Of a DNA stretch of 23,894 nucleotides, positions 20,403-23,894 are shown in pieces. The notes below the pieces were generated by a model, which ran no database searches, was not told where the DNA came from, and saw only the letters and a list, made by a program, of their open reading frames with translations. Position 1 is the first letter of the stretch. Each line of letters begins with the position of its first letter. This stretch comes from Euglena gracilis. Taxonomy: Eukaryota; Euglenozoa; Euglenophyceae; Euglenales; Euglenaceae. Both the position numbers and the translations under genes were made by a program. The stretch lies in assembly GCA_900893395.1 (NCBI GenBank), contig CAAHFI010990805.1, positions 1 through 23,894 of the forward strand. Reading direction: 5' to 3'.

Positions 20403-20650
20403 TTAAAGAAGTTGATTTCCCCCCAAATGAGAGACATCTTGGTGATCTTGCCAAACCTCAAGGGAAAAATGTGAAAAAACTGAAAAAAAATCCTGATTCG
20501 GGTCTTCAATTAATTGAAAATTTTTCGACAAAAGGTTGGGGCTGACCTCCGTTTTTGGGGTCGACGAAGACAGAAAGAATGTTGAAAATCCCTGGTGACA
20601 CAGGTTTGGCTGTGTTTTTTTCCTCACACATGCACAATTTTGTTCAGAAA
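20403..20650 (-). repeat. Old reverse-oriented relative of the duplicated flank
   Basis: Read on the minus strand, this stretch aligns loosely with 5790-6010 and 19370-19593. Shared blocks are GACCCCAAAAACGG, then a T-rich part ending TTTTC..., a TTTGG-C-A-GA-C-CCAA segment, and ATGTCTCTCATTTGGG against ATGTCCCTCAAATTGGG. Divergence is high with several length changes, implying an older copy than the near-identical pair. Function unknown. Confidence 0.5.
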
Positions 20651-21145
20651 CCTTCATTTGGGGTTGTCGAAAAAATTCTCCCAGAAATTTCAAACCACCC
20701 CGTTTCTCTGGCATCAAAGGCAGGGAACAAAGCAGAAAAAAGGGAAATACAGAAGAAATTGTGCGATTGTACTTTACTTCGGACAAGTTCACTCACATCC
20801 TGAAAGCAGATCGATCAGAATTAAAAAACAACAAAATCCTTGGACAAGAGCAGTATTTTCTAGCAAATATGAAGCATTTGAACATTGTTCTTGCACTAAT
20901 GGGAGCAGGGAGAAGGTACTCAAAATTAGGATTGGCCGTTCCTAATTTTTGGGTCTCCGAACGCCAGGGGATTGTGCCGTTACTTTCTTGGCTTGGAAGC
21001 CACAAAGTTGCGCCAGGGAAGTTCAGAAAGTCTTGGACACAACAGAAGAAAGTCTTGCAGCACAACAAACAGGTGATGAACGTGACATGGCTGACATGAC
21101 GACAACACCTGCCCCGGCGATGTTTTTTTATTACACGACTGAACA
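20651..21145. other. No gene recognised; least repetitive stretch
   Basis: Mixed composition with fewer homopolymers than elsewhere. Open frames of 66-116 codons overlap on the plus strand, and a 186-codon frame covers the minus strand. None shows a motif I can name. If a gene or dead transposon once lay upstream of 21146, this would be its body, but no continuous frame supports that. Confidence 0.4.
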
Positions 21146-21448
21146 GTGACGGACCCGTGGCAATCGACGTCACCATTCGCCTCACCCAAATTCCAAGCAA
21201 CCCTCTTGGTCGTGCCACCCACTGCAAGCCTGGTAGGAGAGGCAAGAAGCCGAAAAACACCGGAAATAGGATGCCGCCTGTGCAAAGCGGGGGTGGCGGC
21301 TCACTGCCTTCGTCTTGACTGCTTCGGGGGACTGGGCAAGGAAGACCGCACACTGATGTCCACCCTACTCAAAGCCTTGCTGGGGCAGCGGGAGGGCTGG
21401 CAGCAACGCCAAACCGAAGCAGAGGTCTGGCAAGGCCTCTCTCCTTGA
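21146..21448 (+). CDS. 100-aa ORF with a cysteine-rich patch; unknown
   Basis: From ATG 21146 to the stop at 21448, 100 residues. The visible pattern is a basic stretch (EARSRKT, about 32-38), then Cys43-x2-Cys46-x7-Cys54-x4-Cys59-Phe60. The C-terminal ends of piggyBac-type transposases have Cys-x2-Cys pairs ending in Cys-Phe, after a LVV-like strand; here LLVVPP lies at 20-25. The resemblance is weak: one cysteine pair and the usual Tyr-His after Cys-Phe are absent, and no catalytic aspartates are found upstream. It could equally be a chance frame or part of an unrelated zinc-binding protein. There is no start-context or operon evidence. If it is a transposase tail, it is a remnant. Confidence 0.18.
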   Translation: MTDPWQSTSPFASPKFQATLLVVPPTASLVGEARSRKTPEIGCRLCKAGVAAHCLRLDCFGGLGKEDRTLMSTLLKALLGQREGWQQRQTEAEVWQGLSP

Positions 21449-21926
21449 CACTAGCGACACGAGCGAAAGAGATATCGAAACTGCTTGTGTGGCTCCTCCA
21501 GAGGCTCTCACTCTCCCTACTCAAACTAAATACAAACCCCATTTCACCGCAAACTGTGCAAACGACGGCGAGGACGTTGTGAGGCTGGGCAACAAACCTC
21601 AACACCAACACCGTTGTCCCAACAAGATACAATCCAATCCAACCAACCCAAGCGCAAATAGTCCGGCAGGCCGTCAAGGCTGCGTACCTGCGCCACACAA
21701 CCTCCTCCCCCACACGAGACACACACACCAAGGAAGGCAGCACAAGAACCACCCGAGACAAACACGCCAACGAAGGCAACAAGAGCCACACCCCTCCCCC
21801 TAACACTTGGCCCAAACACAGTTCTTGTCTCAGAAGGTGAGCCTCGCTCATTTTCCACGCAGCAGTAACGTCACTAGCACGCCAAAGAAGGCAACACCAG
21901 AACACACACATGCCCCCCTGGCATTT
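21449..21926. other. C/A-rich stretch with degenerate ~31 bp repeats
   Basis: No gene is supported. Three imperfect copies of ACACGCCAACGAAGGCAAC-like sequence lie near 21723, 21761 and 21879. CCTCGCTCATTTTCCAC (21842-21858) recurs exactly at 22248-22264, so the two copies bracket the MITE-like element at a distance of about 406 bases. The 247-codon minus-strand frame here has no recognisable domain. Confidence 0.55.
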
Positions 21927-21928
21927 TA

Positions 21929-22241
21929 CCGTGCCCCCCCCCCAGTTAGTCACCCCCCCTGGAAGGGAAATTCCGCCAAGGTGATAATAAGGGGGGGGGT
22001 GACTAACTCGGGGGGGGGCAATTTTTGCCCAAATTTTGCCCCCACCCAAAGCCTTGGGGGGTTTCAAGGTTGTTTTTGGGAATTCCAGGGCACTTTTCAT
22101 GGATGGCAACAAGCAAAGAATTGTGGGTGTCCAATTTTGGCTTTTTTTTTCACAGAAAATGTTTCCCTTCGGATTTTTTTTTACCTGGGGCCCAAAGGTG
22201 ACTAATAGGGGGGGTGACTAACTCGGGGGGGGGGGGCATGG
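21929..22241. mobile_element. MITE-like element, 313 bp, flanked by TA
   Basis: The left end is CCGTG, ten Cs, AGTTAGTCA, seven Cs (21929-21959). The right end is seven Gs, TGACTAACT, C, twelve Gs, CATGG (22208-22241). These are inverted repeats of about 31-34 bp that differ by one base and C/G-run length. TA dinucleotides sit immediately outside both ends (21927-21928, 22242-22243), as in Tc1/mariner-type insertions that duplicate TA. Internally there is a further copy of the end sequence (GGTGACTAACTCGGG, 21998-22012) and a partial one near 22197. It has no coding capacity, so it would be non-autonomous. Superfamily assignment is inference; a TA can occur by chance on both sides. Confidence 0.7.
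21944..22008 (+). other. Internal hairpin of the MITE-like element
   Basis: AGTTAGTCACCCCCCC (21944-21959) is the exact reverse complement of GGGGGGGTGACTAACT (21993-22008), a 16 bp stem with a 33-nt loop. The internal end-like copy thus can pair with the left terminal repeat. Confidence 0.85.
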
Positions 22242-22309
22242 TATTCTCCTCGCTCATTTTCCACTAACCTCTCACCCAGTCACAGAACACCTCTTTGCGG
22301 GGGGGGGGG

Positions 22310-22480
22310 TCGGTCGTGGGGGGACCGAGGACAACCGAGCTTCGGTTGTGGGGGTCGACCGAGGGCGACCGACTTTGCAAAGGGGGGGGGTATGGTTGTG
22401 GGGTGGGGGTCGACCGTGGTCGCCCTCGGTCGACCCCACAAGAGAAGCTCGGTCACCCTCGGTCCCCCCCCACGACCGAG
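22310..22480. repeat. Long imperfect inverted repeat, ~61 bp arms
   Basis: The left arm (22310-22370) pairs with the right arm (22418-22480) across a 47-base loop. The inner 20 bp (22351-22370 with 22418-22437, around GGTCGACCGAGGGCGACC) pair perfectly. Outward I count about five mismatches and three single-base run differences. The left arm also contains its own hairpin, ACAACCGA (22331-22338), loop GCT, TCGGTTGT (22342-22349). Direct GAGGGCGACC-like words continue to about 22510. No flanking duplication or coding was seen. Confidence 0.88.
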
Positions 22481-22589
22481 GGCGACGGAGGGCGACCGAG
22501 GCGACCGTGGGCCGACCATGTGGTCGACCCCCACCACCCCCCAGGCCAAAGCTACTGCCATGACCGGACCCCCCCACTTTTTTTGATGT

Positions 22590-22940
22590 TGGCACACAAG
22601 GAACACAAGGGATTTGGTTATTTTGAGGCCAGGGATTTGCGCAAAGCGACTTGGAAACACAAGGGATTTCATCATTTTTGGGCCGTGAGACAGTTGAGCA
22701 ACAAAGGGGATTTGCCCCCCAAAACGACCTGGAAACACAAAGGATTTGCCCCCCCCAACGACTTGGAAACACAAGGGATTTTGCTATTTTTGGGCCCTGA
22801 GACAGTTTTTGGGGCCCTCGGACATTTGAGCAACAATAGGGATTTGCCCCCAAGACGACTTGGAAACACAAGGGATTTGCCCCTCAAAACGACTTGGATA
22901 CACAAGGGATTTTGTATTTTGGGGCCCTCCGTCGGTTAAG
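22590..22940 (+). repeat. X repeats, cluster 2
   Basis: ACGACTTGGAAACACAAGGG, or a one- to two-base variant, starts at 22646 (GCGAC), 22724, 22758, 22855 and 22889. Spacings are 78, 34, 97 and 34, so a ~34 bp short unit alternates with a ~42-60 bp TTTGGGCCCT(C/G)GGACAGTTGAGC-type unit. It is the same family as 6127-6297. A module head follows. Confidence 0.9.
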
Positions 22941-23093
22941 CAAGTTACATTTAATGCGTGTGTGTCGTTTTTCATCGGCTTATATGAGGCCCTGGGGAAT
23001 CATCCTCGGCCGTTTGCTTATTTTTTTTTGAATTTTCAACCCCCCCCACCACCCAACGTCCCCCCCCACATCCCCTTCACCACCGCCACAACC
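22915..23093 (+). repeat. Direct duplication at the right end, copy 1
   Basis: From TATTTTGGGGCCCTCCGTCG through GTTAAGCAAGTTACATTTAA, a module head (TCATCGGCTTATATGAGGCC, CTGGGGAATCATCCTCGGCC), a T run and CCCCCCCACCACC-rich sequence. Copy 2 is 23719-23894, offset 804, with small run-length differences. The head shows that the dispersed module family extends here too. Confidence 0.92.
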
Positions 23094-23316
23094 CTCCCAC
23101 GCCCCTCACCCCGAACCCCGAAACAAGCTATTATGGCCTGCAGAAAAAATGCAAAATGAAAAAAGTGTAAAATCGCCAAATTTCGCGCCAAGAAATGGCC
23201 GTAACTCAGGCTTACCCCACCAACAAAACACCCCACACTCCTTCCACCCCCCATCCCATCCACCCCATGCTGTTGCATACATGTTGGGGTCACTTGCGGG
23301 GTAAAAAAAAACAAAA
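23094..23316. other. Short spacer, C-rich then mixed; no gene
   Basis: C-rich sequence ending near 23115, an A-rich middle, then CACCCCAC-type words and CATACATGTTGGGGTCACTTG. No feature is supported. Confidence 0.5.
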
Positions 23317-23612
23317 GCAAAAGTTGGTCACCCATTGCTTTCCAAAATTGCACGTTCGAGATTTTTTCAAACAGCGGTGATGTGCGTGTGTGTGTTTAGG
23401 TGTAACCTTTTTCGCCAATAGTGGGAACTGGGGCATCAGCCCTCGGATCCCACGAATTTCGCCTGGCGCTCTGTCCCGCTCCAGGCGAAAGTGAAAGTGA
23501 AAAGTGAAACTCACAACTGTCGACGTGGGTGTGTCAGGACCCAGCCCGCCAATATTTTTTTTGATACATTTCATCATTTGAGTATTTATTCTTTTTGAGC
23601 CATGATCTGACC
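23317..23612 (+). repeat. Isolated satellite fragment
   Basis: Starting at GCAAAAGTTGGTCACCC and ending at CCATGATCTGACC, this ~296 bp piece matches the satellite unit, including hairpin H1 (about 23457-23490). It lacks one G in TTTTTCGCCAATAG and has AACAGCGG for AACGGTGG. It stops before hairpin H2. A B-element fragment follows at 23617. Confidence 0.93.
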
Positions 23613-23616
23613 TAAA

Positions 23617-23719
23617 ACGGTATTCGCTGTACGTTAGCAGTCATATTTCAGACAATTCATGAAACGTTGATAGCCAATGAACTTACTTGGGCTCGGTGCT
23701 TGCATCACAAAGCAAATTT
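23617..23719 (+). repeat. Element B, 103 bp fragment
   Basis: From ACGGTATTCGCTGTACG to CATCACAAAGCAAATTT it matches 4831-4933 with only a few changes (CAGACAATTC for CTAACAATTC, GCCAATG for GCTAATG). It is wedged between the satellite fragment and a direct duplicate of 22915-23093. Confidence 0.88.
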
Positions 23720-23894
23720 ATTTTGGGGCCCTCCGTCGGTTAAGCAAGTTACATTTAATGCGTGTGTGTCGTTTTTCATCGGCTTATGTGAGGCCCTGGG
23801 GAATCATCCTCGGCCGTTTGCTTTTTTTTTGAATTTTCAACCCCCCCCACCACCAACCTCCCCCCCCACATCCCCTTCACCACCGCACAACCCC
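23719..23894 (+). repeat. Direct duplication at the right end, copy 2, cut by window end
   Basis: It matches 22915-23093 with TTATGTGAGG for TTATATGAGG, a shorter T run and C-run changes. It follows the B fragment without spacer; the junction shares a T-rich ATTT. It continues past the window. Confidence 0.92.

Noticed and set aside
21369-22112. 247-codon minus-strand frame
   Set aside because: It passes through the MITE-like element's inverted repeat and low-complexity DNA; no domain was seen.
23181-23188. TTTCGCGC, an E2F-type site
   Set aside because: A single 8-base match with no gene nearby.
1-23894. CRISPR array, rRNA, tRNA or telomere repeats
   Set aside because: Repeats are far too long or too irregular for CRISPR. 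No rRNA or tRNA signature and no TTTAGGG- or TTAGGG-type tandem repeats were seen.

Overview
The window looks like a repeat-dominated stretch of a eukaryotic nuclear genome. The reasons are kilobase-scale tandem satellite arrays, a MITE-like element flanked by TA, splice-site-like signals, no bacterial-style gene packing, and very many long C, G, T and A homopolymers. The lineage cannot be fixed from this sequence; an alga or other protist is only a guess. I found no complete, recognisable protein-coding gene and no rRNA or tRNA. Nearly every long reading frame is a by-product of repeated, C-rich DNA.

Layout. (1) 1-4450 is satellite array A, about four copies of a ~1.11 kb unit, already under way at the window start. 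(2) 4451-6126 is a flank holding one copy of a dispersed ~300 bp module, a ~390 bp element here called B, and a possible short coding exon. (3) 6127-8850 is a mosaic of short 'X' repeats, five more diverged copies of the dispersed module, and a diverged B copy. (4) 8851-9164 plus 10464-18025 is satellite array B, about seven units, with its first unit split by ~1.3 kb of foreign DNA (9165-10463). (5) 18026-19709 is a near-identical second copy of the 4451-6126 flank. (6) 19710-22589 is less repetitive: three copies of a ~180 bp repeat, a reverse-oriented old relative of the flank, an ORF with a cysteine-rich patch, a TA-flanked MITE-like element and a ~60 bp-arm inverted repeat. (7) 22590-23894 is X repeats, module heads, a satellite fragment, a B fragment and a direct duplication that runs off the window end.

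How the parts relate. The satellite unit is not independent of its surroundings. Two stretches of each unit align with the body and head of the dispersed module, and the copy at 7684-7925 has the same order. The simplest reading is that an old, scattered repeat family supplied a segment that later amplified into the 1.11 kb satellite, and that one array end with its flank was then duplicated about 13.6 kb away. Units share diagnostic variants in blocks, as expected from local homogenisation. Each unit carries two perfect or near-perfect hairpins, the most likely place for a structural or RNA role if there is one.

The best candidate for host coding sequence is a 47-codon open exon at 5487-5627, repeated at 19067-19207. 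It has a plausible splice acceptor upstream and donor at its end, and its last residues loosely resemble the core of a protease-associated (PA) domain. This is tentative.
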